NCBI RefSeq assembly: GCF_020171925.1
Contig: NZ_JAIVAR010000005.1
Location: 124,001 to 188,000, forward strand
Source of the DNA: Rossellomorea aquimaris
GTDB taxonomy: Bacteria; Bacillota; Bacilli; Bacillales; Bacillaceae_B
DNA length: 64,000 nucleotides
Direction: 5' to 3'
Shown here: positions 53,912-62,797 of the stretch, in pieces
Layout of the letters: every line of letters begins with the position of its first letter
How positions within the stretch are numbered: the stretch's first letter is position 1
The notes under the pieces: model-generated
The model's input: only the letters and a program-made list of their open reading frames with translations
What the model was told of the DNA's origin: nothing
Databases searched by the model: none
Program-made: the position numbers and the translations under genes

Positions 53912-53944
53912 AAAAAGAACGGGATGCAGAGCATCCCGTTCTTT
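53912..53944 (-). terminator. intrinsic terminator of prkA
   Basis: Stem AAAGAACGGGATGC / GCATCCCGTTCTTT with an AGA loop and leftward T5. Confidence 0.9.
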
Positions 53945-53957
53945 GGCACCCCTATGG

Positions 53958-55853
53958 TTAACGATTCAGCAAGCTTCCTACATAACGCAGCAGTTCGTTT
54001 GCTGAAGTGGAGTTGTAGCCATGCTCGTCAATGAGGCGTGCCACGACTTCATTGACTTTCTTGAGCTGCTGTTCATCCGGCGTTTTTGTGGATGTAGTGA
54101 TCTTGACGACATCCTTCAGGTCGGCAAACAGCTTCTTCTGGATTGCTTCACGGAGGCGGTCGTGAGAATTATAGTCGAACCGCTTTCCTTTGCGCGCATA
54201 TGCCGAGATTCGGATCAGGATCTCTTCACGGAACGCTTTTTTCGCATTTTCAGAAATTCCGATCTGCTCCTCGATCGAACGCATCAGTTTTTCATCCGGA
54301 TTGATTTCTTCACCGGTCAATGGATCATGGAGTTTTGCCTTGTTGCAATAGGCCTCGACATTATCGAGGTAGTTATCCATGAGTGTCTTGGCTGACTCTT
54401 CATAGGAATAAACAAAGGCTTTCTGAACTTCTTTCTTCGCGATATCATCATATTCCTTACGCGCAAGCGAGATGAAATTGAGATATCTTTCACGCAGTTC
54501 ATTCGTGATGGACGGATGCTGATCGAGTCCTTCCTTGAGTGCACGGAGCACATCAAGGGCATTGATTGTCGGTATCTCTTTACGAATGATCGTAGATGAA
54601 ATCCGATTGATCACATAACGCGGATCGATTCCGCTCATTCCCTCATCCTGGTATTCTTTCTTCATTTCATCGACATCGGCCGAGTTGAAGCCTTCCACAC
54701 TCTCTCCATCGTAAAGGCGCATCTTCTTAATCAGATCAATATCGCCGCGCTTCGGCTCCTTCAGACGTGTCAGGATCGTGAACATGGCCGCCACCCGTAA
54801 CGTATGAGGCGCAACGTGCACATTGGATACATCGCTCTCCCCGATCATCTTTTCATAAATCTTTTCTTCCTGGGTCACTTTCAGATTATATGGAACCGGC
54901 ATTACGATGATCCTCGAATGCAATGCCTCATTTTTCTTATTTGATATAAACGAGCGGTACTCTGTTTCATTCGTATGTGCCACAATCAGTTCATCAGCTG
55001 AAATCAGCGCAAATCGTCCGGCTTTGAAGTTACCTTCCTGCGTGAGGGATAATAAATGCCATAAGAACTTCTCATCACATTTCAGCATCTCCTGGAATTC
55101 CATCAAGCCGCGGTTCGCTTTATTCAGCTCCCCGTCGAAACGATACGCACGCGGATCGGATTCCGACCCATATTCAGCGATTGTCGAGAAGTCGATGCTT
55201 CCCGTTAGATCGGCGATATCCTGGGACTTCGGATCTGAAGGACTGAATGTCCCGATCCCGACACGTTTGTCTTCGGAGAAGAAGACTCTTTCCACCTGTA
55301 CATCTTCGATTCTTCCCTGGTATTCCTTCTCCAGGCGCATCGTATTTAAAGGTGACAAATTCCCTTCAATACGGATTCCGTAATCCCCATGGAAATCCTC
55401 ACGTAAATGCTGAGGGATCAAATGAAGTGGATCCTCATGCATCGGACATCCCTTAATGGCAAAAATGGCTCCACGGTCTGTGCGTGAATACTGCTCCAGA
55501 CCCCGTTTCAGCATGGACACAAGCGTCGATTTACCACCGCTGACCGGCCCCATCAACAATAGGATTCTCTTTCTCACGTCTAATCGTTTAGCAGCAGGAT
55601 GAAAATACTCCTCAACCAGTCTCTCGAGTGCCTCTTCCAAGCCAAATAATTGATTGCTGAAGAATTTATATCGTCTTTTCCCATCTACTTCTTCCACTCC
55701 AGCATCCTTGATCATATTATAGACTCTCGAATGAGCCGACTGACCAATCCAAGGCTTTTCTCTTAACAACTCCAAATACTGAGCAAACGTCCCTTCCCAT
55801 TTCAGTTTCACTTCTTCTTCACGGTAATGTTCAACTTTTTTTAAGATATCCAT
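53958..55853 (-). CDS. prkA: serine protein kinase / AAA protein PrkA
   Basis: The 631-residue protein has exactly the length of B. subtilis PrkA. The N-terminal AAA-type PrkA domain has Walker A GPVSGGKSTLVSML and the conserved IFAIKGCPMHEDPLHLIP; the C-terminal part is the kinase-like PrkA_C domain (KMRLYDGESVEGF ... GMSGIDPRYVINRISS). It acts in sporulation and stationary phase and is linked to YhbH and SpoVR in other bacteria; ATP-dependent protease activity has also been proposed for the family. GGGGGAGGTCCTT precedes the ATG. Confidence 0.97.
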   Translation of the reverse strand: MDILKKVEHYREEEVKLKWEGTFAQYLELLREKPWIGQSAHSRVYNMIKDAGVEEVDGKRRYKFFSNQLFGLEEALERLVEEYFHPAAKRLDVRKRILLLMGPVSGGKSTLVSMLKRGLEQYSRTDRGAIFAIKGCPMHEDPLHLIPQHLREDFHGDYGIRIEGNLSPLNTMRLEKEYQGRIEDVQVERVFFSEDKRVGIGTFSPSDPKSQDIADLTGSIDFSTIAEYGSESDPRAYRFDGELNKANRGLMEFQEMLKCDEKFLWHLLSLTQEGNFKAGRFALISADELIVAHTNETEYRSFISNKKNEALHSRIIVMPVPYNLKVTQEEKIYEKMIGESDVSNVHVAPHTLRVAAMFTILTRLKEPKRGDIDLIKKMRLYDGESVEGFNSADVDEMKKEYQDEGMSGIDPRYVINRISSTIIRKEIPTINALDVLRALKEGLDQHPSITNELRERYLNFISLARKEYDDIAKKEVQKAFVYSYEESAKTLMDNYLDNVEAYCNKAKLHDPLTGEEINPDEKLMRSIEEQIGISENAKKAFREEILIRISAYARKGKRFDYNSHDRLREAIQKKLFADLKDVVKITTSTKTPDEQQLKKVNEVVARLIDEHGYNSTSANELLRYVGSLLNR

Positions 55854-56188
55854 AAGGACCTCCCCCTGTCGCTTAATGAGAGACGATTAATATACTCTAT
55901 GCGCTTGTTCACCCGAACATGTTAAGAAGATGGATTTCTTCACCAAGCTTTATGGAAAAAAGGCTGAACGTGCTGCTGAATCAGAGATCAAGTGGATCGA
56001 TCTGCTTGTCGGTCCGTTCCCGGATTTTTCAGCCGGACACAGCTGATAGCGCTTACGGTTTTCATCAGGGAGAAGGAATAGTTCTTTATGAAATTGTCAC
56101 AAAAATATCCATCTTTCGTTCACAACTTTCATAAAATAGGCTATACTAAAGACAGACTGTGGAATATGAAACTGGAGGTATACCAATT
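55854..56188. promoter_or_regulatory. divergent control region between prkA and a micro-protein gene
   Basis: No supported gene. Leftward, CATAGAGT about 45 bp before prkA fits the -10 of a mother-cell sigma-E promoter, but no clear -35 is seen. Rightward, TATACT (about 56142-56147) is a possible -10 for the micro-protein gene. Confidence 0.35.
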
Positions 56189-56278
56189 ATGGGTACAATC
56201 ATCATTTTAGGTGTGACTGCTGCGTTCCTTACAGCAATCTTCACTGCTGGATATAACGACAAGCCAGGTTCAAACTAA
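56189..56278 (+). CDS. 29-residue membrane micro-protein
   Basis: GGAGGT lies 9 nt before ATG. The peptide is one hydrophobic helix (GTIIILGVTAAFLTAIFTAG) with a short polar tail (YNDKPGSN). It has its own strong terminator 10 bp downstream, so it is an independent transcription unit. No family is recognised with certainty. Confidence 0.65.
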   Translation: MGTIIILGVTAAFLTAIFTAGYNDKPGSN

Positions 56279-56286
56279 TTCATTGC

Positions 56287-56325
56287 AAAAACCCCTTTAA
56301 AGCATGTGCTTTTAAGGGGTTTTTT
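56287..56325 (+). terminator. intrinsic terminator of the micro-protein gene
   Basis: Stem AAAACCCCTTTAAAGC / GCTTTTAAGGGGTTTT with T6. Confidence 0.88.
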
Positions 56326-56385
56326 GCTTCTTTTAATAGGAGCTAACATCATGCTCCTTGCCTATAATCCTCATCGTCAAATTCG

Positions 56386-57135
56386 TTACCTTTTATCAAA
56401 CCCACGCTTTTCAACAAACTCCTTCATATACATCCGCTTCTTCGCCGACAGCATGGCTGCCATCTGTCCGGTCCAGCGGTCGGATCGTTTCCCGCCGGTG
56501 CGTTCGTGATAATAGGAAGAAATCGTTTCGTCATATTGGTCCAATTCCGCTTTCATCCGGGCTTCATCAGCCATGTACGCATCCTCATGATAAACGGCTC
56601 CGAGCGGCAGACGCGGCTTCACACTTGAATCTGAAGCCGGATACCCGACAGCCAGTCCGAATAACGGGATGACGCGCTCGGGAAGTCCGAGCACTTCACT
56701 CACGGCTTCGAGGTCGTTCCGGATTCCTCCTATGTAGCAGATGCCCATCCCCATGGATTCAGCAGCAATCGATGCATTCTGAGCGGCAAGGGAAGCATCG
56801 ATCAGGGCGACCATGAATTTTTCCGTGCTTTCCAATGACGGGATCACATCGGCGTCCTCCCATTTTCCGATCTGCTCATGACGGAATAAGTCAGCGCAGA
56901 ACACAAAGAAATGACCATTTTCTTCTACATAGCTCTGATTTCCTGCAAGCTCCGCAAGCTTCTTCTTTTTAGCGGGATCCTTCACCCCGATGATCGTGTA
57001 TGCTTGAATATAGCTTGACGTACTCGCAACCTGCGCACTCCGAACGATCGTGGTGATCTCTTCGTCCGTCAGTGGTTCATTTTTAAAATGGCGGATCGAA
57101 CGATGATTCAAGATGGTTTCAATTGTCTGGTTCAT
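56386..57135 (-). CDS. nfrA: NADPH-dependent FMN-containing oxidoreductase NfrA
   Basis: The 249-residue nitroreductase/flavin reductase matches NfrA: HRSIRHFKNEPL at the N-terminus, APVASTSSY-like segment QVASTSSYIQAY, GMGICYIGGIRND and GLAVGYP, and a long C-terminal helical region. It reduces nitro-compounds, quinones or hydrogen peroxide with NADPH and is stress-inducible in Bacilli. TGAAGGAGAATGATC precedes the ATG, and TATACT lies upstream. It is a separate transcription unit inside the yhb block. Confidence 0.94.
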   Translation of the reverse strand: MNQTIETILNHRSIRHFKNEPLTDEEITTIVRSAQVASTSSYIQAYTIIGVKDPAKKKKLAELAGNQSYVEENGHFFVFCADLFRHEQIGKWEDADVIPSLESTEKFMVALIDASLAAQNASIAAESMGMGICYIGGIRNDLEAVSEVLGLPERVIPLFGLAVGYPASDSSVKPRLPLGAVYHEDAYMADEARMKAELDQYDETISSYYHERTGGKRSDRWTGQMAAMLSAKKRMYMKEFVEKRGFDKR

Positions 57136-57181
57136 AGATCATTCTCCTTCAAAGCCTCTTTTTCTATAGTATAAGCCAAAT

Positions 57182-57220
57182 AAAAAAAGGAATGAAAATC
57201 ATATGATTCTCATCCCTTTT
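57182..57220 (-). terminator. intrinsic terminator of trmL
   Basis: Leftward stem GGGATGAGAATC / GATTTTCATTCC with a short loop and T7. Confidence 0.8.
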
Positions 57221-57223
57221 CGA

Positions 57224-57712
57224 TCACTTCGGCAATTCCCTGTGAAGTCCCGGATAATTGCGCTGCCTGAGGGCTTCGTATACCAGGATCGCTGCCGTGT
57301 TGGAAAGGTTCAATGAACGGACGTTCTCGTTCATCGGAATTCTAAGTGCACGGTCCAGATTATTCTCGATCACATCATCCGGAAGGCCCGTTGTTTCCCG
57401 TCCGAAGATAAAGAAGTAGTCCTTATCCTCCACGCTGTAATCAAAATCAGAGTGCGGGATCTTGCCATACTTGGTCAAGTAGAAAAACTCCCCGCCTTCA
57501 TTCTTCTGGAAAAATTCATCTAGTGAGTCATAGTACACGATCTTGACGTGCTGCCAATAGTCTAGCCCCGCTCTTTTCAACATTTTATCGTCTGTTGAAA
57601 ACCCGAGGGGACGGATCAAATGCAGCGTCGTATCGGTTGCCGCGCATGTTCTTGCGATATTTCCCGTATTTGCTGGAATTTCTGGTTGATATAATACAAC
57701 ATGTACTCCCAT
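57224..57712 (-). CDS. trmL: tRNA (cytidine(34)/uridine(34)-2'-O)-methyltransferase TrmL (CspR)
   Basis: The 162-residue SPOUT-class methyltransferase modifies the wobble nucleotide of tRNA-Leu with S-adenosylmethionine. The family start HVVLYQPEIPANTGNIARTC, the middle FGRETTGLP and the knot-forming RIPMNENVRSLNLSNTAAI are intact. GAGGTGACATAC precedes the ATG at 57712; earlier in-frame ATG at 57730 lies upstream of this ribosome site. It is 64 bp downstream of yhbB. Confidence 0.96.
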   Translation of the reverse strand: MGVHVVLYQPEIPANTGNIARTCAATDTTLHLIRPLGFSTDDKMLKRAGLDYWQHVKIVYYDSLDEFFQKNEGGEFFYLTKYGKIPHSDFDYSVEDKDYFFIFGRETTGLPDDVIENNLDRALRIPMNENVRSLNLSNTAAILVYEALRQRNYPGLHRELPK

Positions 57713-57776
57713 GTATGTCACCTCATTCATAAAACTCTATGTGACATTATACCATTTCTCGGCGGGAGGACAATAC

Positions 57777-58652
57777 TTAACGATCATCGATGATTGTGTA
57801 AAACTTGTATTTGATGTTAGGGGTATAGGCAGTGGAGTCTTCATACTTCCAATACCTCATCCGGCTATTGAAGGTGTGTGCATTCACGAGAGGCATCCCG
57901 TCTGCATCACGCCCTGTCACAATGGTTGTATGATCGAAACGGCCATCCCCTTCAAAATCATAGCAAATGACATCCCCAAGCTTCAGCTTATGGGGGCTCC
58001 CCACTTCCCTGGCACGAAGCCCGATCGTCGATGCGGGCAGATGAAGCCTCATGGAGTTTGCAACCGTCCAACTGTAACTCCAGCTATTCCCCCTCATCCA
58101 CCAGCCTTTCCCCTGCGAAGGGTATCCCCTCATAGGGGCATTCCCGGCATGCAGGCATTGGGAAATGAAATTCGTGCAGTCATTTTCAAACTTCCGGTAA
58201 GCGGGATTATACGTGTTCCACCACTTTTCTGCGTACTGAACCGCACTCAAACGGTCGTATTGATAAGAAACCCTGTCTTCTTCGTTGTGTGCAGGCGGAT
58301 CATCCAATGAACTAAGTTCGTCCACGGTGACAGGAACTTCCCCATCGTCATAAAGATGGCCATCATAATAGACCGCTCTCCTATTCTCCACCTCTTCTTC
58401 AAGATAAAAGAACGAACCTTGCTTCACTAAATATTTATAATGGACATCGTAAAGAACGGAACTGGTGTCATCCGGTTGCTCCTTGATCTCCCGCACCATT
58501 CCCGACGCCTCCACCTTGACGATTTCTGCATTCCGCCGCTGGAATAAATCTTTTTTCCGTTTCACTTTCTCATGTTGAAAATCGGTTTGTCCCCGGGTTG
58601 TATATTCACTGATTACATGATTGATTCGATCCATCAGAAGCTGTCTGATCAT
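57777..58652 (-). CDS. yhbB: amidase-domain protein YhbB
   Basis: The 291-residue protein has a C-terminal amidase_6-type domain: YAEKWWNTYNPAYRKFENDCTNFISQCL (catalytic Cys), the WTVANSMRLHL segment, GDVICYDFEGDGRFDHTTIV (catalytic His) and NAHTFNSRMRYW. The N-terminal half is charged and helical. No signal peptide is seen. It probably cleaves or remodels peptidoglycan amide bonds, with a spore role suggested by location. The order queG-yhbB-trmL matches B. subtilis. Confidence 0.9.
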   Translation of the reverse strand: MIRQLLMDRINHVISEYTTRGQTDFQHEKVKRKKDLFQRRNAEIVKVEASGMVREIKEQPDDTSSVLYDVHYKYLVKQGSFFYLEEEVENRRAVYYDGHLYDDGEVPVTVDELSSLDDPPAHNEEDRVSYQYDRLSAVQYAEKWWNTYNPAYRKFENDCTNFISQCLHAGNAPMRGYPSQGKGWWMRGNSWSYSWTVANSMRLHLPASTIGLRAREVGSPHKLKLGDVICYDFEGDGRFDHTTIVTGRDADGMPLVNAHTFNSRMRYWKYEDSTAYTPNIKYKFYTIIDDR

Positions 58653-58703
58653 CGCCTTCCCTCCTCACTCTTATTTCTATGAGGGAAGGACCCTCTTCAA
58701 AAC

Positions 58704-58739
58704 AAAAAAGGATGAATCCGTCTTTGACCGGATCCATCC
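58704..58739 (-). terminator. intrinsic terminator of queG
   Basis: Leftward stem GGATGGATCCG / CGGATTCATCC with an 8-nt loop and T6; it separates queG from yhbB. Confidence 0.85.
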
Positions 58740-58742
58740 CTA

Positions 58743-59882
58743 TCATATGTCTGAAGCAAGCAGCTCGATGCCCTTTTGAATTTCGGCCAGCACTTCTTCA
58801 TCTTTTTCGATTTCCTTTTGCCTTAACAAAGCTTCTTCTGCTTCGTCCCCGCCAATTTTGCCCAATGCCCAGGCAGATGTCCCGCGCATGACGGGTCTCA
58901 CGTCTTTTTTCATCACATGGATCAATTCTTCAATCGCGGTATCGTCCTTGTAATGCGCAAGCGCGATGATGGCATTCCGCTGAATCGGCTTCTTGCCTCT
59001 CCAGGAACCTGATACATGGCCATACTTCTCCTTGAATTCACGGTTGCTGATCGTCAGCAGCGGCTTTAACAGTGGCTTCGCAATTTCTGGATCGGGCTCC
59101 ATTTCTTCATGAAAATGAAAGTCCATCCCCTTATTTTCCGGACAAACGGTCTGACACGTATCACATCCGTATAAGCGATTTCCGAGCTTCACCCGGTACT
59201 CATCTGCAAGGAACCCTTTCGTCTGTGTCAAAAAGGCGATGCATTTCTGCGCATCCAGCTGTCCGCCCTCAACAAGCGCTCCGGTCGGACAGACGTCCAC
59301 ACATTTGTTGCAAGTCCCGCACTGATCCTCCATTGGTTCATCCGGTTCAAACGGAAGATTCGTCACCATTTCCCCCAGATACACATAAGATCCGAATTCA
59401 GGCGTGATGATGCTGCAATTTTTTCCGCTCCAACCGATCCCGGCGCGCTCAGCAACCGCCCGGTCAACAAGCTCCCCTGTATCGACCATGGATTTAAAAC
59501 GGGCCTCGGGCACTCGGGACACAATATATTCTTCCAGCTTCTTCAAGCGATCTCTCAACACATGATGATAATCGGTCCCCCATGAAGCCCTGCAGAAAAT
59601 ACCTCGTCTTTCGCCTCGCTTACTTTGAGGGGCATCCTTCATCCTGGAAGGGTAGGCAAGAGCAATGCTAATGATCGATTTCGGCCCATCGAATATAAGG
59701 GAAGGATCGACCCGCTTCTCGATGTCCTTTTCTTCGAATCCCGATTGATAACCGAACATCTCCTGCCGGATCAACCTATTTTTCATTTCAGAAAACGTGT
59801 TAGCGGTAGTGAAGCCGATCTTATCAATGCCAATCTGTTTGCTGTAATCGATGATATCCTTCTTCAACTGATCAAAATCCAA
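58743..59882 (-). CDS. queG: epoxyqueuosine reductase QueG
   Basis: The 379-residue cobalamin- and 4Fe-4S-dependent enzyme makes the last step of queuosine synthesis in tRNA. The catalytic domain (about 1-175, SIALAYP; VDTGELVDRAVAERAGIGWSGKN) is followed by two ferredoxin clusters (CGTCNKCVDVCPTGAL; CDTCQTVCPENKG) and a C-terminal HEAT-like region (RPVMRGTSAWALGKIGGDEAEEALL). Formerly YhbA, it opens the conserved yhb block. GGAGGCAGGAC-type site precedes the ATG. Confidence 0.96.
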   Translation of the reverse strand: MDFDQLKKDIIDYSKQIGIDKIGFTTANTFSEMKNRLIRQEMFGYQSGFEEKDIEKRVDPSLIFDGPKSIISIALAYPSRMKDAPQSKRGERRGIFCRASWGTDYHHVLRDRLKKLEEYIVSRVPEARFKSMVDTGELVDRAVAERAGIGWSGKNCSIITPEFGSYVYLGEMVTNLPFEPDEPMEDQCGTCNKCVDVCPTGALVEGGQLDAQKCIAFLTQTKGFLADEYRVKLGNRLYGCDTCQTVCPENKGMDFHFHEEMEPDPEIAKPLLKPLLTISNREFKEKYGHVSGSWRGKKPIQRNAIIALAHYKDDTAIEELIHVMKKDVRPVMRGTSAWALGKIGGDEAEEALLRQKEIEKDEEVLAEIQKGIELLASDI

Positions 59883-59987
59883 GGCGTCCTGCCTCCTTTC
59901 CTTATATATAGTAATGAAAATTCGTCTAAAATGATTAAGTCCGAGTATTATGATAAACTATTTGAAACAAAATGTGGAGGAAAAATA

Positions 59988-60659
59988 ATGGAAATGACAA
60001 TAGATGCATCGATCACATCCAAGATACCGGATTTCAAGATTGGTTTGATCCAATACCATAATATCGAAGTCGGAGATTCCCCTCAAATGCTGAAAGGAAG
60101 ACTACAGCTATTTCAGGAATCCATTTTCTTCGACCTTCAAGATAAAAATGTAACCAGCATCAGAGGCGTAGCCGAGTGGCGGGATGTCTTCAAGAAAACA
60201 GGTAAAGACCCAAACCGCTACCGTCACTCGGCCGAGGCACTTTACCGCCGCGTCAAAAAGCAGAACTATCTCTCCACCATCAACTCAGCAATCGATTTGA
60301 ACAACTTTTTCTCCTTACAGTACGAGGTGCCGATCGGAATCTATGATCGTGGGCAGCTCAAGGGGGATGCCTTGCAGCTGCGTATTGGCCGGACTGATGA
60401 AACCTATGTTGGGCTGAACGGACGGGAAAACTCCCTGGAGGACTTGATCATTGCCGCCGATGAGGATGGCCCTTTCGGCAGCCCATTCGTCGATTCCAAT
60501 CGCGCCCCGGTGGGAAATGGAACGACCGATGCAGTACAAATCATCTTCTTGAGGCCTTCCCTCCCTGTTTCAGAAGGTGAGAAGCTGACAAACTCTTTAA
60601 TGGATATGTTTATCGGGATTCATGGTGGAGAAGGTACTTGCCGAGTGGTTGGAGGGTGA
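59988..60659 (+). CDS. B3/B4 tRNA-binding-domain protein
   Basis: The 223-residue protein consists of the B3/B4 fold found in the beta subunit of phenylalanyl-tRNA synthetase (RGVAEWRDVFKKTGKDPNRYRHSAEALYRRV; NNFFSLQYEVPIGIYD; ETYVGLNGR). Stand-alone members are thought to edit mischarged tRNA or bind tRNA; the activity here is not known. GGAGG lies 7 nt before the ATG at 59988; the same frame is open far upstream across queG but without a ribosome site. It is divergent from queG. A 15-nt tandem repeat follows its stop. Confidence 0.88.
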   Translation: MEMTIDASITSKIPDFKIGLIQYHNIEVGDSPQMLKGRLQLFQESIFFDLQDKNVTSIRGVAEWRDVFKKTGKDPNRYRHSAEALYRRVKKQNYLSTINSAIDLNNFFSLQYEVPIGIYDRGQLKGDALQLRIGRTDETYVGLNGRENSLEDLIIAADEDGPFGSPFVDSNRAPVGNGTTDAVQIIFLRPSLPVSEGEKLTNSLMDMFIGIHGGEGTCRVVGG

Positions 60660-60668
60660 ATGGGGGTT

Positions 60669-60790
60669 GGATGAATGAGGGCCTGATTGGTGAGGGCCTG
60701 ATGAGTTCTGGCCTGGTGGATGAGGTCCTGATGAGTTCTGGCCTGGTGGATGAGGTCCTGATGAGTGCAGGCCTGGTGAGTTCTGGCCTG
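60669..60790. repeat. 15-nt tandem repeat (minisatellite)
   Basis: About eight 15-nt units related to TGATGAGTTCTGGCC, alternating with TGGTGGATGAGGTCC, begin about 10 bp after the stop of the B3/B4 gene. A minus-strand frame would read them as Ser/Pro-Gly-Pro/Gln-His/Asn pentapeptides, but it has no convincing start. Confidence 0.85.
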
Positions 60791-60979
60791 ATATGTTGAT
60801 TAGGAACATGATGAATAACCTGGGAGCCAATTGTTGATGGTTGACCGGGTTATTTTTTATGGAATGAGGGGGTTTGAACTTGGAGCGGGGACATTTTCTT
60901 ATGTAAAATAAAGCACGGCACTGAAATTCTCTAAAGTTACAGCTTTTTTGGGACCGTTTCTCCACGAAACTGAGCTTTG

Positions 60980-61712
60980 ACCATTGATTACATCAAAAAT
61001 CTTTTAGTTTGGAGCAAGAATCTTCGAGAAACAGGTGATAATCTTTTAGTTTCCCCCTATATTCTTCGAGAAAGCGCCGATAATCTTCGAGAAATCGAAT
61101 TTATTCCGTCACTTACCAAATTAAGGAAATATACAGCGTGACATTTTGACGATTTCTTGTAAAAATAGTCTCTCCTCACTGGTTTGATCCATTAATCTTT
61201 TAATTTCAAGCACTAATCTTCGAGAAATGGCTAATAATCTTTTAGTCTCCACCTATATTCTTCGAGAAAGCACCAAAAATCTTCGAGAAATCGAAATTTA
61301 TTCAGTCACTTACCAAATTAAGGTAATTTTTAGCGTGGCCTTTTGACGATTTCTTGTAAAAATAGTCTCTCCTCACTGGTTTGATCCATTAATCTTTTAA
61401 TTTCCAGCACTAATCTTAGAGAAATGGCTAATAATCTTTTAGTCTCCACCTATATTCTTCGAGAAAGCACCAAAAATCTTCGAGAAATCGAATTTATTCC
61501 GTCACTTACTAAATTAAGGAAATACCCAGCGTGACATTTTGACGATTTCATGTAAAAATAGTCTCTCTTCACTGGTTAGATCCAATAATCTTTTAATTTC
61601 AAGCACTAATCTTCGAGAAAAAGCTAATAATCTTTTAGTCTCCACCTATATTCTTCGAGAAAGCACCAAAAATCTTCGAGAAATCGAATTTATTCAGTCA
61701 CTTACCAAATAA
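60980..61712. repeat. array 2 of 21-nt-periodic motifs, four units
   Basis: Four units with a 196-197-bp period (landmark GTCACTTA at 61108, 61305, 61501 and 61697). Each holds five 21-nt elements starting AATCTT or ATTCTT, alternating TTTAG and CGAG continuations (e.g. AATCTTTTAGTTTCCCCCTA, ATTCTTCGAGAAAGC), and ends in ATTC[CA]GTCACTTAC. A GACGATTTC-TGTAAAAATAGTCTCTC block links units 2-4. All frames are interrupted. Together with the 15-nt repeat this fills the 1.16-kb gap between two convergent genes. The 21-nt element order is the same as in array 1 (36466-37130). Confidence 0.9.
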
Positions 61713-61780
61713 TGGAACACAACAACACCCATTCCCATCCCCCTCTCCCACTCCACATACGCACTTAACCAACCCAAAAC

Positions 61781-61812
61781 AAAAAAGAGAACCCCCAAAA
61801 GGGTCCTCTCTC
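61781..61812 (-). terminator. intrinsic terminator of the sugar operon
   Basis: Leftward stem AGAGAGGACCC / GGGTTCTCT with a short loop and T6, directly after the isomerase gene. Confidence 0.8.
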
Positions 61813-61816
61813 ATCC

Positions 61817-62785
61817 CTACACCCACCACATATCCGAAGGCTGTTCCTCGATCAGGATCGATTTCAGGTTCTTGACCGCACGCGCGAATCCTTCTTCGAT
61901 CGACATGATCGGGTCTTCGTGTTCAATGCTGACGACATAGTCGTAGCCAAACGTACGGAGCGCACTCATCATGTCGGACCATTCCTGAAGGCTGTGACCG
62001 CATCCGACTGAACGGAACGACCATGCACGGGTCTGGATGTTTCCATACGGCTGCATATCGGTCAGGCCGTACATATTGACGTTATCTTGATCGATATACG
62101 TGTCCTTCGCATGGAAGTGATGGATTGCATTTTCTTTTCCAAGGATCTTGATTGCTGCAACCGGATCGATTCCTTGCCACCAGAGGTGACTCGGGTCGAG
62201 GTTGGCACCGATTGCATCGCATGTTTCCTCCCTTAGCTTCAGGAGCGTGTACGGTGTATGAACAAGGAAGCCACCGTGCAGCTCGAGGCCGATTTTCACA
62301 CCGTGCTCTTCCGCAAGCTGTCCCATCTTCTTCCAGTAAGGGATCAACTTCTCTTCCCATTGCCACGTGAGGATATCACCGTATTCATTCGGCCATGGAG
62401 CGACCGGCCAGTTTGGATGCTTGGCACCTTCATGATCGCCAGCCGTTCCCGAGAAGCAATTGACGACAGGGACATTCATGACACCCGCTAGCTTGATTGT
62501 TTTTTCGAGGGCAGCATGGGATTCTTCCGCAAAAGCAGCATCTGGTGAAATCGGGTTGCCGTGACAGCTGAAGGCACTGATTTCAAGTCCGCGGGACGTA
62601 ACTTTTTGCAGGTACTCGACACGCATTTCTTCATTTTCCAAAAGGGCATCAAGGTCGCAATGCGCGTTGCCCGGATAACCCCCGGTTCCGATTTCGACCG
62701 CATTCAAGCCTGCATCCTTCACGTAATCGAGCATTTCATCGAGATTCTTTTGAGAAAATAATACGGTAAATACACCTAATTTCAT
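61817..62785 (-). CDS. sugar-phosphate isomerase/epimerase (xylose-isomerase-like TIM barrel)
   Basis: The 322-residue TIM-barrel protein of the AP-endonuclease-2/IolE-like family has metal-site residues in KIGLELHGG, GANLDPSHLWWQGIDP, HHFHAKDT and VSIEHEDP. It probably isomerises or dehydrates a sugar or inositol derivative. It is last in an operon behind two Gfo/Idh/MocA dehydrogenases, an arrangement typical of inositol or uncommon-sugar catabolism. The exact substrate is unknown. Confidence 0.9.
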   Translation of the reverse strand: MKLGVFTVLFSQKNLDEMLDYVKDAGLNAVEIGTGGYPGNAHCDLDALLENEEMRVEYLQKVTSRGLEISAFSCHGNPISPDAAFAEESHAALEKTIKLAGVMNVPVVNCFSGTAGDHEGAKHPNWPVAPWPNEYGDILTWQWEEKLIPYWKKMGQLAEEHGVKIGLELHGGFLVHTPYTLLKLREETCDAIGANLDPSHLWWQGIDPVAAIKILGKENAIHHFHAKDTYIDQDNVNMYGLTDMQPYGNIQTRAWSFRSVGCGHSLQEWSDMMSALRTFGYDYVVSIEHEDPIMSIEEGFARAVKNLKSILIEEQPSDMWWV

Positions 62786-62797
62786 CTGTGCTTCCTC

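Noticed and set aside
57711..58310. 199-codon plus-strand frame
   Set aside because: Antisense shadow of yhbB with no coding features.
59625..59987. N-terminal extension of the B3/B4 protein
   Set aside because: This part is antisense to queG; a strong ribosome site fixes the start at 59988.
60597..60965. Minus-strand frame with pentapeptide repeats
   Set aside because: It overlaps the end of the B3/B4 gene, starts with GTG lacking a ribosome site, and its repeats come from a 15-nt minisatellite; kept as a repeat, not as a gene.
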